From NCBI GenBank assembly GCA_903813345.2, contig CAIIXF020000009.1:30976740-31003258 (forward strand): DNA of 26,519 nt, given 5' to 3'. The notes under the pieces were generated by a model. The model was given only the letters and a program-made list of their open reading frames with translations. It had not been told where the DNA came from and made no database searches. Positions 1-8,676 of this stretch are shown here, piece after piece (the first letter of the stretch is position 1; each line of letters starts with the position of its first letter). Both the position numbers and the translations under genes were made by a program. The DNA comes from Owenia fusiformis (Eukaryota > Annelida > Polychaeta > Sabellida > Oweniidae).

Positions 1-1094
1 AATATAATGACATCAAACTTGTACTATTCTAGTAGGTTGAGTTGACCAAGACCTCTTCTAAATTTGATAAAGTACCTTGCTGTATAGAGTTAAACACACT
101 GTAAGTACAAGTAGGCTAAAAAATATGTAAATAGTACCATGTTATAGCATATTTTAAGATATTGTATCAACATTCAGACATTGTAAGTGTGCAACTTTTC
201 AATATTGCCAAGTCCGCCAAATTAAGTAACCGCCAAATGTTCAAAACAGCAAATCCGCCAAAATAAGTAGCGCCAAATTAAGTAGAAGTACAGTATTGAT
301 GATTTCGTATATCTATACATGTATAAAGATATTAAATATTTGTAAATTGTATACTTGTATTGTTTTATCTAATATCTATTTTTATTTGTTTTTATAAGTA
401 AATTATTAACATGTTATAAAATGCACAGGTATTATATAGTACTGTATACACTTACAGTTACATTGATTTGCAGTAAAAATGTATAATTAATAAATGTAAT
501 ACAGTTGATGTGAATAGTGAAGATAGTTGAATAGTGTTGCAATAAAATAAAAAGAAACTATGATATCAAATATGAACGGATGATTTTTGTTTTTACCATG
601 TGAGTATTGCAGAATTATGAGATGATTTTGATTTTTCAAGAAAACTTGCCATATAGATGGATAAATGGATGACAATGAAAGTTTTGGTAGAGCTAGTGCC
701 ATTGGTTCATATAGAGAAAATTGGCAAGAGTTACTTTTATCTCTTTTGTGAAATGTATTAGCTAGATAGCAAAGCATCTATTGCTGTCATGCGTCTTAAA
801 ATATATACATGTTCTGATGTTCAGGTTAAACTGCATTTTCTTTTGACAACTTGCCTATAAGTAACTTGCCTATCTGTAGCACTTGGAAGTACAAAGCTCT
901 GTCTCAATTTGTGCGATAAGTCAGTATGTTACTTTACTTTTTTTTTTGTCATACCTTGGAAAGATTTTGATGATATTTTACATTAAAATACATGCAAGAA
1001 TCATATATTCTTGTGATGATTCATCTAGCGTGATGGCTATTTATGTAATGATTTCTAGGAATCTTGTTTGACACTATTACCTGTTTTGTGTGTT
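1..1094. other. AT-rich region without a recognised gene
   Basis: The short open frames on both strands look like chance: no known domain, no clear splice sites and AT-rich codons. Apart from the small CGCCAAATTAAGTA repeat I see nothing. Confidence 0.5.
213..285. repeat. Short repeat of CCGCCAAATTAAGTA
   Basis: Three recognisable copies of (C)CGCCAAA(T/A)TAAGTA at about 213, 255 and 271, with a degenerate CCGCCAAATG at 229. Looks like the remnant of a dispersed repeat. Confidence 0.6.
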
Positions 1095-1099
1095 TTGTG

Positions 1100-1260
1100 T
1101 ACGTACGTCCGTCCGTCTGTCCGTCCGGGCAATAACTCAAATACCGTTGGCCCGATTTTGTTCATATTTTGTACACATATACCCAATGGGGGTAGAAGTT
1201 CTGCTCGAAAACCGATTTTCAAAATGGCCACTCATTTAAAAATGGCGGCCATTTTAGTGC
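1100..1260 (+). repeat. Head of the repeat array: (GTCC)n and a diverged unit
   Basis: A GTCC-type microsatellite at about 1105-1128 is followed by CCCGATTTTGTTCATATTTTG and a palindromic AAAATGGCGGCCATTTT (1239-1255). These words recur in the tandem units further on, so this seems to be the oldest or first unit. Confidence 0.65.
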
Positions 1261-1394
1261 TGATTTTACAGTAATTTAGGTACTGCATATAAAACTGTAA
1301 TAGCAATATGTTTTAAATGTAAAAAAGTTATATAGGACATTGATTAAGCGAGAAATGTAAATACAGAAGAAAGATATGGCAGCCATCTTGAAAA

Positions 1395-2340
1395 ATGGAG
1401 TGGAGCGATTTTGTTCATATTTGGTATGTGAATACTTTAAGCATGGCACAATGTCTGATGACATTTTTGGTAGTAGGCGGCCATATTGAAAAATGGCCGC
1501 CATTTTTACGTGTGTTATTTTACATTTTTTACTATAACTCAAAAAGTAGTAGAGCGATTTTGTTCATATTTTATATGTGAATACTATAAGCATGGCACAC
1601 TGTCTAATGACACTTTGGGTAGTAGGCGGACATTTTTCAAAATGGCTGCCATTTTTACGTGTGTATTTAACATTTTTTACTGTAAGTCAAAAAGTAGTGG
1701 AGCGATTTTGTTCATATTTGGTATGTGAATACTTTAAGCATGGCCCAATGTCTAATGACATTTTGGGTAGTAGGCGGCCATATTGAAAAATGGCTGCCAT
1801 TTTTACGTGTGTTATTTTACATTTTTTACTATAACTCAAAAAGTAGTAGAGTGATTTTGTTCATATTTTATATGTGAATACTATAAGCATGGCACACTGT
1901 CTAATGACACTTTGGGTAGTAGGCGGACATTTTGAAAAATGGCCACCATTTTTACGTTTTTTACAATAACTTGAAAAGTAGTGGAGTGATTTTGTTCATA
2001 TTTGATATGTGAATACTTATGAGCCTTGCACACTGTCTCATGACACTTCGCGTAGTAGGTGGCCATTTTAAAAAATGGCTGTCATTTTTACATTTTTTAC
2101 TATAACTCAAAAATACATTTTTTATTATAATTCAAAAAGTAATAGAGCGATTTTGTTCATATTTGATATGTGAATACTCTTAAGGATTGCATGCTGTCTT
2201 ATGACATTTTGGGTAGTAGGCGGCCATTTTAAAAAATGGCCAGCATTGTATGCGTGGGCGATTTTTTGAAAATTTTATATGTGGCTACTTAAAAGCATAT
2301 TACTTCTTCTGATGACAACTTGGCTAGTGAGCAGCCATTT
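1395..2340 (+). repeat. Tandem array of units with a period of about 149 bp
   Basis: The word GAG(C/T)GATTTTGTTCATATTT starts at 1403, 1552, 1700, 1849, 1984 and 2145 (spacings 149, 148, 149, 135, 161). Each unit then carries ATGTGAATACT, AAGCATGGC, a CTAATGACA word, GTAGTAGGCGGCCAT, an ATGGC(C/T)GCC arm and TTTTTAC. A seventh, worn unit reaches about 2340. The open frames in the array on both strands are by-products of the repeat. It lies directly downstream of the SLC16-like gene. Confidence 0.9.
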
Positions 2341-2538
2341 TGAAAATGGTGGCCTTTCTTATTGGTGTTATTTTACGATATTTGCTATATATTTTGTTTG
2401 TAAAATGCCAGCCATTTCTGTTCGATGGGATTTGCTACGCTTTGGTGTTGCCGTTGTTCTGCTTTTAACTGCATTTCTTACTTATTATTATTATGCTATA
2501 ATACACTGTTATAGTCATATTTTTGGTTATTAAAATAG

Positions 2539-2544
2539 TTTATT
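2539..2544 (-). terminator. Candidate poly(A) signal for the SLC16-like gene
   Basis: AATAAA on the minus strand lies about 36 nt past the stop codon. This would give a very short 3' UTR ending just before the 149-bp repeat array. Motif only; no transcript evidence. Confidence 0.45.
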
Positions 2545-2579
2545 TGATATTTTCTCAGTTACATCTGTAAAATGTAAAT

Positions 2580-2743
2580 CTAAGCTAGACTGTCAGTTCG
2601 ATGTTGCTTTGTATTCTCTTTTCTTTTTTGCCATTTTTGCGCAATAGGAATAGCAAAGACATGAAGGAAAGTAACACATAACCAGGCGATTCCGCAAACT
2701 CTATATGGCCAATAGAATGTCCCTGTTATGTCACGTAACCAAC
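2580..2743 (-). CDS. SLC16-like gene, exon 6 (terminal)
   Basis: Acceptor is a pyrimidine-rich TTATTTCCAG|GT. Encodes GWLRDITGTFYWPY (the family's PLAGWLYDxTGSY loop), helix 12, and a basic tail ending KQHRTDSLA before TAG. A tempting in-frame ATG further upstream (2786) is intronic. Confidence 0.92.
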
Positions 2744-5700
2744 CTGGAAATAATTGTAGTAACACTAATAGGCCTACATAGGACACATAGGCCTAGGGTT
2801 TACTTATAGTACTGGTGGTGTATGTTATCTATTTTGTTATCTGCTAAAAAATACCCTAAATTGTTGAAAAAATATGATTTTTAGAAGTGCTTATTTTTGA
2901 TAAACAAAAGTACTCTAAAAGTATTCTACCACCTACTAAATGTACAATGGGATTGATTATAGAAAGAATTTAATATGAGATATGCCTGATTGAAGATAAA
3001 CCCGACTGAGCGACATTATCATGTTACAATCGATTGACAAAATGACATTTTGCAGGACTTACCTAATAATGGAGCAGCCACCAACAATGGTATGGCTGAG
3101 TTCAATATTGTCATTCCAAGAGCATAAGAGTAAATATGTATCCCATAAAGGTCAATCATGACAACATTCCTTAGAGTTTGCCAGGGAGAGAAGCCAGCCC
3201 CTATTACAGCAACATATATTGCCATTGGGACAAAACCACGTATAAATGGGGCACACAAGAGGCATACACCTGAAAATACATGGCAATTTGGAAAAACAGA
3301 AGTAAAGGAGAAATTGGTAGCATGCAGTCATGAGTATAGATTAACCTTATAACTAAATATAATTGTATCAAAGTGCATTAAATATCATAGTGATCATGAT
3401 ATAAAGAATTACCTAATATGAAATATCCTGCAGCCACAAGGTAGATTCTCTCGATCTTGGGATGGTCAGCAATGAAACCAAACACAATCCTGCAAAAAAG
3501 ATCAGCTCCACCCATGATTGACACAAGTACTGCAGTTTGAGTCCTTGGGATTCCAAGATCATCGGCAAATGCTGGTATGAATACCAACACACTCACTTGT
3601 CCAAAGTTGCCCAGAAAGTTGGACACTTCAAAAGTCAGGAATACCCTATTCCTCAATAAACTTAACTCGACTGGGAATCTTTCTTTGAACCATGCTATGA
3701 GTTTATGAAATGACCATGTTGAATTCATATATAGATATTTATTTGAACGTGCATTAGTTATTGGGTGCTCTTTGGTTTGATTTACATTTGCATCTTTTCC
3801 AAAGGAGTCCAGTGTCTTAGGTACCAGTTCGTTTTGATTTGTGATGTCAAGATTTTTACATTCCCCTGCTATTGATGTTTCAGGTTGTATGTTGGTTCTA
3901 TCATTATTATCATCAATTAAACATAACTTTAAGTTAGGATGATTCTTCCTTGGAGATAGATTACAGTCGCCTTTTTTGTCCCTTGAGCTGCTATTTACAA
4001 CAGCTTCATCACTTTCATCTTTAAGCATTTGCTCCATCTCTTGTTTGTTGTTTGAGCAAGGCCTGAATGAAGACAGAGGTCTAAAAAGGGCACCACTTAA
4101 ACACATGTGGAATACAATTGCTCCTAATATAATAGTTGCGCCACGTGTTGTGTACTTGTCCAGTAAGAATCGTATGAATGGTGGCATAATTAAGGCTCCA
4201 ACACTGGAACCAGACATTGCTATACCTGTAGCCAATGAACGTTTTAGATGGAAGTACTCCCCTAATATAACCAGGCCTGGACTCAGTCCTAATCCTAGTC
4301 CAAATCCTACAAATATAATAACACCAGGATCTTTCAAGGAACCATCATTGCCATTGTGAATATGTAGGCATGAGAAACATTAAGGGGAAAACAAAAGAAT
4401 TTAGTGATTAGTGTTTGGGAAAGTAACATTGAAAAGTACAATGCCCCTACAAACAATCTAAGCACAAAGAAATACTGCCAAATGACAAAGATGTCAAAGA
4501 AAATGTCCAAACATCATTATGTACTCCTGATGAACATTTACCTCCTATTCCACCATAGCATATGATTACATGCTGTATATTTTGAGCTTGGGATGTGCTT
4601 ATGATACCCAATCCAGCTATCAAACCTCCCATCATTACAACAGGCCTGGCACCAAAACGCCTCGCAAGGGAATTTGCAAATGGTGCTGAAAACAATTCAA
4701 GAGGACATATGCAATTTTATTTTTACTTTTCAACCATGGGCTCACTAGTCTCAGACAATGCAGCAAACACCTTTATTTGTTCATTTTACAGTGGGTTGAA
4801 TTTTAAAATTAGAGTCAATATGAGGAAGGAACGATTATGGAAGTCATGAAACGGATTTCAGAAAGTGTTTTACTTAGAGTGTTTTTGTCGAAAGGTTTAC
4901 TTTAAAGAGGAATCGGCATCAAAACTAGAAACATTCAGACTTATAGTCAAAGAGAAGTGTGGCTAGCTTAGGCATTAAATGTTCTGTTTAATTAAAAGTA
5001 CTCAGATCACCTGTTATAGCAGATATACAGAAGATCATTGATGCAATCCAGGATGCAGTTGCTGCTCCCACACCAAACTCCTCCACGTATTCCACCACGA
5101 TGATACCAACTGATCGAATCAGAGCTCCCAGACCAAATGTATTAAATATGAACAATCCTACAATCATAGGTTTCATTTATATTTGCATTTAAGGAATAGT
5201 ATGGTGATATCAAAACACTTTTCTTTATTGGTATTGTTCAATGAAATTCTGATTTCACTTATTGTCACACAAGTCTATAATTTTGGTTTGAAAATGGTCT
5301 TAGAAATCTATTTGTCTTGGGGCTTCCATTTTATTTATGATTTCACTTTTGAACAAGTATCTAAAAATGAAAGAATTAGGTTTCATTTAGTCATTTAATT
5401 ATGCAAGGATATACGTCATGCTATAGGGTAAAGATTTTTGGGGTTTTATTTTGTTGTATTAAGGCATTTATCATTGAAGATACTATAAGTTATTGAATGA
5501 TTTGAAGCGCAATACAGGATACATTCTGCTCAAGAAATTCCGTATTGGAACGAGACGAAGTCGAGTGCCAATACAGAATATCAAGAGCAGAATATATCCT
5601 GTATTGCACTTCAAATCATTCTATAACGTTTTTATCGTGTGATCCTCTGTATTGCTACTGAGAATGTCCCCTCCGTACCAATATTTTCTGTATTGCGATG

Positions 5701-6088
5701 GAGATGATCAATGGGGACAATCTCAGTAGCAATACAGATTGGTACAGCACAAGAAGTGACCAATCAGAAGGCTTCATTTTACAGATCAAACGATAAATTG
5801 AAGTATTGGAGGTTATAAAACCATTTTTATTTTCCATCTATCACTTCAATTTTTTCATTGCACTGGGTACAAATTGCTTAAGCATCGATTTGGTTGGTAA
5901 GGTTGATTGTTTCATAGGCCTATACACCTTCTTGTTCAATGATCTACATTAACTTGTCTTTATAATGGTTGCTTCATAAACTTACCTAATACAATGAACC
6001 AAGCATAACCTCGATCTATAGGTATGTTTGATTGCTTTATTTTCTTCTGTTGGTTGACTATATTGTCATCAGCTTGTTTTGTTGCCAT
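2580..6088 (-). CDS. Monocarboxylate transporter-like protein (SLC16/MFS), six coding exons, complete, 552 aa
   Basis: CDS is the complement of 2580-2743, 3063-3269, 3413-4306, 4542-4685, 5011-5157 and 5986-6088 (1659 nt). All borders are GT..AG and all five introns are in phase 1. SLC16 proteins are 12-helix plasma-membrane carriers, often moving lactate, pyruvate or other organic acids with protons. Seen here: N-terminal IPIDRGYAWFIVLG (residues 22-35) in place of the family's DGGWGW motif; RFGAR (93-97) after helix 2; YFHLKRSLATGIAMSG (149-164), an excellent match to the second family motif; GALFRPL after helix 6; a hydrophilic loop of about 140 residues (208-350) between helices 6 and 7; and DLFCR (400-404), matching the Asp/Arg pair of helix 8 that MCT1 needs for transport. 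Arg49 sits where MCT1 has its essential Lys38. The start ATG has a good context (ACAATGG) and an in-frame TAG two codons upstream. Length is slightly above the usual 450-520 aa because of the long loop. The substrate cannot be told. Confidence 0.93.
3063..3269 (-). CDS. SLC16-like gene, exon 5 (207 nt)
   Basis: Acceptor GTATTTTCAG|GT, donor TTAG|GTAAGT. Encodes VCLLCAPFIRGFVPMAIY to VAAPLL, helices 9-11, including the GFVPMAIYVAV stretch typical of the family's C-terminal half. Confidence 0.93.
3413..4306 (-). CDS. SLC16-like gene, exon 4 (894 nt, largest)
   Basis: Acceptor TTTGTAG|GA, donor TTAG|GTAATT. Encodes helices 4-6, the long cytosolic loop rich in Asn, Asp, Lys and Ser, then helices 7 and 8 with DLFCR and ADHPK. 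It holds over half of the protein. Confidence 0.95.
4542..4685 (-). CDS. SLC16-like gene, exon 3 (144 nt)
   Basis: Acceptor GTTTTCAG|CA, donor GGAG|GTAAAT. Encodes APFANSLARRFGARPVVMMGG to YGGIG: the MFS loop RRFGAR, then helices 3 and 4. Confidence 0.92.
5011..5157 (-). CDS. SLC16-like gene, exon 2 (147 nt)
   Basis: Acceptor ATTGTAG|GA, donor ACAG|GTGATC. Encodes LFIFNTFGLGALIRS to SAIT: helix 1, the EEFG loop and helix 2 (WIASM), as in the family. A spurious ATG at 5176 lies in the upstream intron and is not needed as a start. Confidence 0.9.
5489..5627. mobile_element. 139-bp foldback (MITE-like) element in SLC16 intron 1
   Basis: The whole segment is one long imperfect inverted repeat. 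GAATGATTTGAAG(C/T)GCAAT and ACAGGATA(C/T)ATTCTGCTC on the left recur as reverse complement on the right, down to the centre GACGAAGTC. No coding capacity; spliced out with the intron. Confidence 0.8.
5647..5737. mobile_element. Second foldback: 25-bp stem, 41-nt loop
   Basis: 5647-5671 and 5713-5737 are reverse complements at 24 of 25 positions (CTGTATTGCTACTGAGA..). The loop repeats the TCTGTATTG word, and GTACCAAT and ATTGGTAC also pair. It shares the CAATACAG word with the foldback 20 bp away, so the two may be parts of one composite element. Confidence 0.75.
5986..6088 (-). CDS. SLC16-like gene, exon 1 (34 codons plus 1 nt)
   Basis: Encodes a hydrophilic N-terminus (MATKQADDN..) followed by PIDRGYAWFIVLG, the start of helix 1. 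The donor is ATTAG|GTAAGT. The codon split G|GA joins to exon 2 without a gap in the family alignment. An in-frame TAG just upstream of the ATG makes this the first coding exon. Confidence 0.9.
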
Positions 6089-6308
6089 TGTCTACTTAAT
6101 GCAGTATTGTTTTATTATACATTGAACTTCTCTAAATTATTCTTGAATTTATAGGCCTGGTGATTTCTAAATGATTCTTGATTTATGCATGATTTATCTC
6201 AACAAATACTGTGCTGATTTCCAGTGAAGTGAATGCAGGCAGTGAAGTGCCTCCATGTACATGCCATGTGAATACTGAATACTAATCCATTAGGTAAAAT
6301 GGTAAATA

Positions 6309-6808
6309 CAGTAAAACCTGTCTGATCCAAACGCCATTGGGATCGGCTTAAAGTGTTCAGATGAGGAGATGTTCACATTTCGAGGTTTTTGCATACGCGA
6401 GATTCCGGATCCTGGAGAAATGTGAACACATTCTCGGTACACATTTATAGTTCATTTGACCACATAGCTTTATGGTATTTCAGAAATTTGAAAATTCATA
6501 ACAATATTTGAGCAATTTTGTATGAAACATGTGAAATTTTATGAAAAGTGTTCAGATTAGACAGGTTAGTTTTTCAAATATGACTGTTCATTTTAAGAGG
6601 TGTTCACATTTCAAGTTTTTTAACATGGTAGTCAATGGGAGGAAAAAATGAAACTGAAAAAAGTGTTCAGATTGGGAGGTGTTTGGATTATCCAGGTGTT
6701 CATGTATACAGGTTCTACTGTATAGTAAATCCTGTGTGGTGGATACCTGTTAAAGGTGTTCCAATTTTTAGAGGTACCAAAGGAGTTCCACTTAGCCAGG
6801 TTTTACTG
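6309..6808. mobile_element. Pogo/Tigger-like non-autonomous element, possibly nested
   Basis: Starts CAGTAAAACCTGTCTGATCC after TA. One right end is at 6720 (..GGTTCTACTG then TA) and another at 6808 (..CCAGGTTTTACTG then TA), both inverted copies of the left terminus. Internal GTGTTCA and AGGTGTT words recur. CAGTnnAACCT termini with TA flanks are typical of pogo/Tigger relatives. No transposase remains. Confidence 0.7.
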
Positions 6809-6983
6809 TATTTAACATTTATTCACTTGTTGTGAACACATGATATAGTACAAGTATTTACTAATAGATAATATTATGAATAGATAAAAACAGATGAACT
6901 CAAACATGGTCAAACAAACTTCATTTACATGTGTAACAACCCTTGATAGCAAGTTGGTATACTGCCCAGCTGTAGTGGCTTAG

Positions 6984-7055
6984 GCCTTTATAGCTCAGTC
7001 GGTAGAGCATCAGACTTTGGGTCCAAGGGTCCTAGATTCGATTTCCATTCGGGGC
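6984..7055 (+). pseudogene. tRNA-Lys-like pseudogene or tRNA-derived SINE head
   Basis: The D arm and A box (TAGCTCAGTCGGTAGAGC) and the following ATCAGACTTT are identical to animal tRNA-Lys(TTT). A B-box-like GATTCGATTTC follows at the right spacing. The anticodon stem is broken (TCAGA faces TCCAA), the T stem pairs poorly and the acceptor stem is mostly wobble, so a working tRNA is unlikely. No CCA or pol III T-run follows directly. Confidence 0.75.
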
Positions 7056-7577
7056 ATTGAATTTAGCACATTTTCTTTCAATTTCTTTATCTGGCTTGTT
7101 AATCTATGCTCATTAGCCATTCCCCTGGGATGCCCTCGGGTCATTATACACATGCTATTGCACAAATAATTAGCAAGCAGTCATATTTGATGAAAATACA
7201 TTATTTTTAATAGTTTAATTGTTTTAAATTGAATATCTAAAAATACAAAAAACAGATAGTAATTTATAATTAGTTTCTTCAGGGTTTAATGATTGAAGGA
7301 AACATTGCTCAATTATAGTATCTTTGTACCATTGGTTTCATCATTATCTTTCATGAAAGAAAAAAGTGAATCTGCAAGAGTCCCATATTAGTGATCACAA
7401 ATGTGGTTGTTATGGGGTTTGGCTTATCTAGATATAAGGTTTTTAAGGTTTTTGACTAGGACTGAAGAAAGTCCTAGGTTTTGGCGGGGGTTTTGGTGCT
7501 TCGGACTGGAAAATTCCACTTCTGCCTTTTCTCAAACAGTGGAGACGATTAGGTCGTTTAACGTTTATTCCGACAAT

Positions 7578-7585
7578 TGACGTCA
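7578..7585. promoter_or_regulatory. CRE-type palindrome TGACGTCA
   Basis: A perfect full CREB/ATF site, about 1 kb upstream of the SCOC start codon and 1.5 kb from the SLC16-like start codon. A second GACGTA follows at about 7618. One 8-mer is weak evidence of function. Confidence 0.3.
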
Positions 7586-8570
7586 TTGTGCGTTAATTGC
7601 CAGGTATTGCGTTAATTGACGTACTTCAAATTCAAATTGATTTAGGCGTTATTTTCGTTGCATTTCATTTCAGAAAAATACTTTTTTGGTGATATTTACA
7701 TACAGATAAGCTTAATTTTCTATTTATTTAGCCTACAGAAGAACATGACTTTACTTCTTTCTGTTTCAACCAGGTTTTTAGACGCAGAAACACAATAGTA
7801 TAATCATTTGAACAACTGACGACCAAATATCAGGATTGCTTATTTTGCGGTAAACATCCACGAGAGAGGCATCTTGGACATGTTTATTACAATTTGGGCA
7901 ACATGTTTTTACTTTTATTCGAAGCATTTTATAAATATCTTCAACTTCCATGTGGGAATAGTGTTTTCTATGATGCAATATTTTTTTATAAAGCAATAAT
8001 GAAGACGTTGTCGAAATATGGAGTCGCGTGTCCGTTAAAAAGTCGCAATGACTCTATTGCATAATGATCACAGTCTCATTGCTTCGCCAATGAATTTCAA
8101 TTATGGACAAATTGTGTTGGTATATTTTATTGAACAAAATTAGATTTTCCATATTGATGAAATTAAATACAACATTTTGAATGTTTCATCCTAGAACGGG
8201 CCCGTATTTCCGATTTCTCCCATGAGTGCATCTGACTAAAATAAAGTCCACTTCAGAATTTAACGAAATATCACAATTAGAAGAAAAAGTACAAATATGA
8301 AGAAAAGATTCAGCTCCACCTTGCAGGCACCACTCAGAGAAGCAAAGCAACAAAATTAACATATTCCCTCTCATGCAGTGGATTATAACTTGGACTCAAA
8401 GGATGGATAAAAGAATAGAAAGTTTTCCTAATCATATAAAGATGTCACTAGTAGTTAATGTAATACATTACATTAGCAGCCATATTGGAATACAGATATT
8501 GATTTGTGGTGAATTTATTATGCATTTGGCCCGAGACAGAATTAGTCTGACAATCTAGGAGCGTATTACG

Positions 8571-8676
8571 ATGTCTTTGGGGGAGATGGAGAATATCCCA
8601 CTTGCTGGGTCTGGTGAAAGTGACTCTGGGGTACCAGATACACACGAATATGCTGAAAATAGACCAGATTGGATAG
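8571..8676 (+). CDS. SCOC: SCOC exon 1 (35 codons plus 1 nt)
   Basis: Encodes the variable acidic N-terminus [20 protein letters not shown] to NRPDWI. The donor GATAG|GTTTGT is weak but usable and is the only one that joins in frame to exon 2. The N-terminus itself is not conserved, so this exon is less certain than exon 2. Confidence 0.8.

Larger units (their letters stand above)
6840..8570. other. Divergent intergenic region between the SLC16-like gene and SCOC
   Basis: Outside the tRNA-like segment there is no clear gene. It holds a perfect 8-bp hairpin (7456-7477, CTAGGACT / AGTCCTAG), a CRE-type TGACGTCA at 7578-7585, repeated GCGTTAATTG words at about 7590-7620, and a minus-strand 72-codon frame (7778-7996) with a CCPNC cluster that I do not recognise. 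The SCOC 5' UTR and promoter must lie in its right part. Confidence 0.5.

Noticed and set aside
487-777. 96-codon minus-strand open frame
   Set aside because: AT-driven composition, no domain, no splice or start context of note; reads like a chance frame.
1276-2066. Several 60-90 codon frames on both strands
   Set aside because: All are products of the 149-bp repeat units (recurring KMAAIF and CLMTLW peptides), not genes.
3976-4359. 127-codon plus-strand open frame
   Set aside because: Shadow of exon 4 of the SLC16-like gene, whose minus-strand reading matches the family over its full length.
5158-5176. ATG at 5176 as start of the transporter
   Set aside because: It would remove the first half of helix 1; the exon at 5986-6088 supplies it in phase with a proper start.
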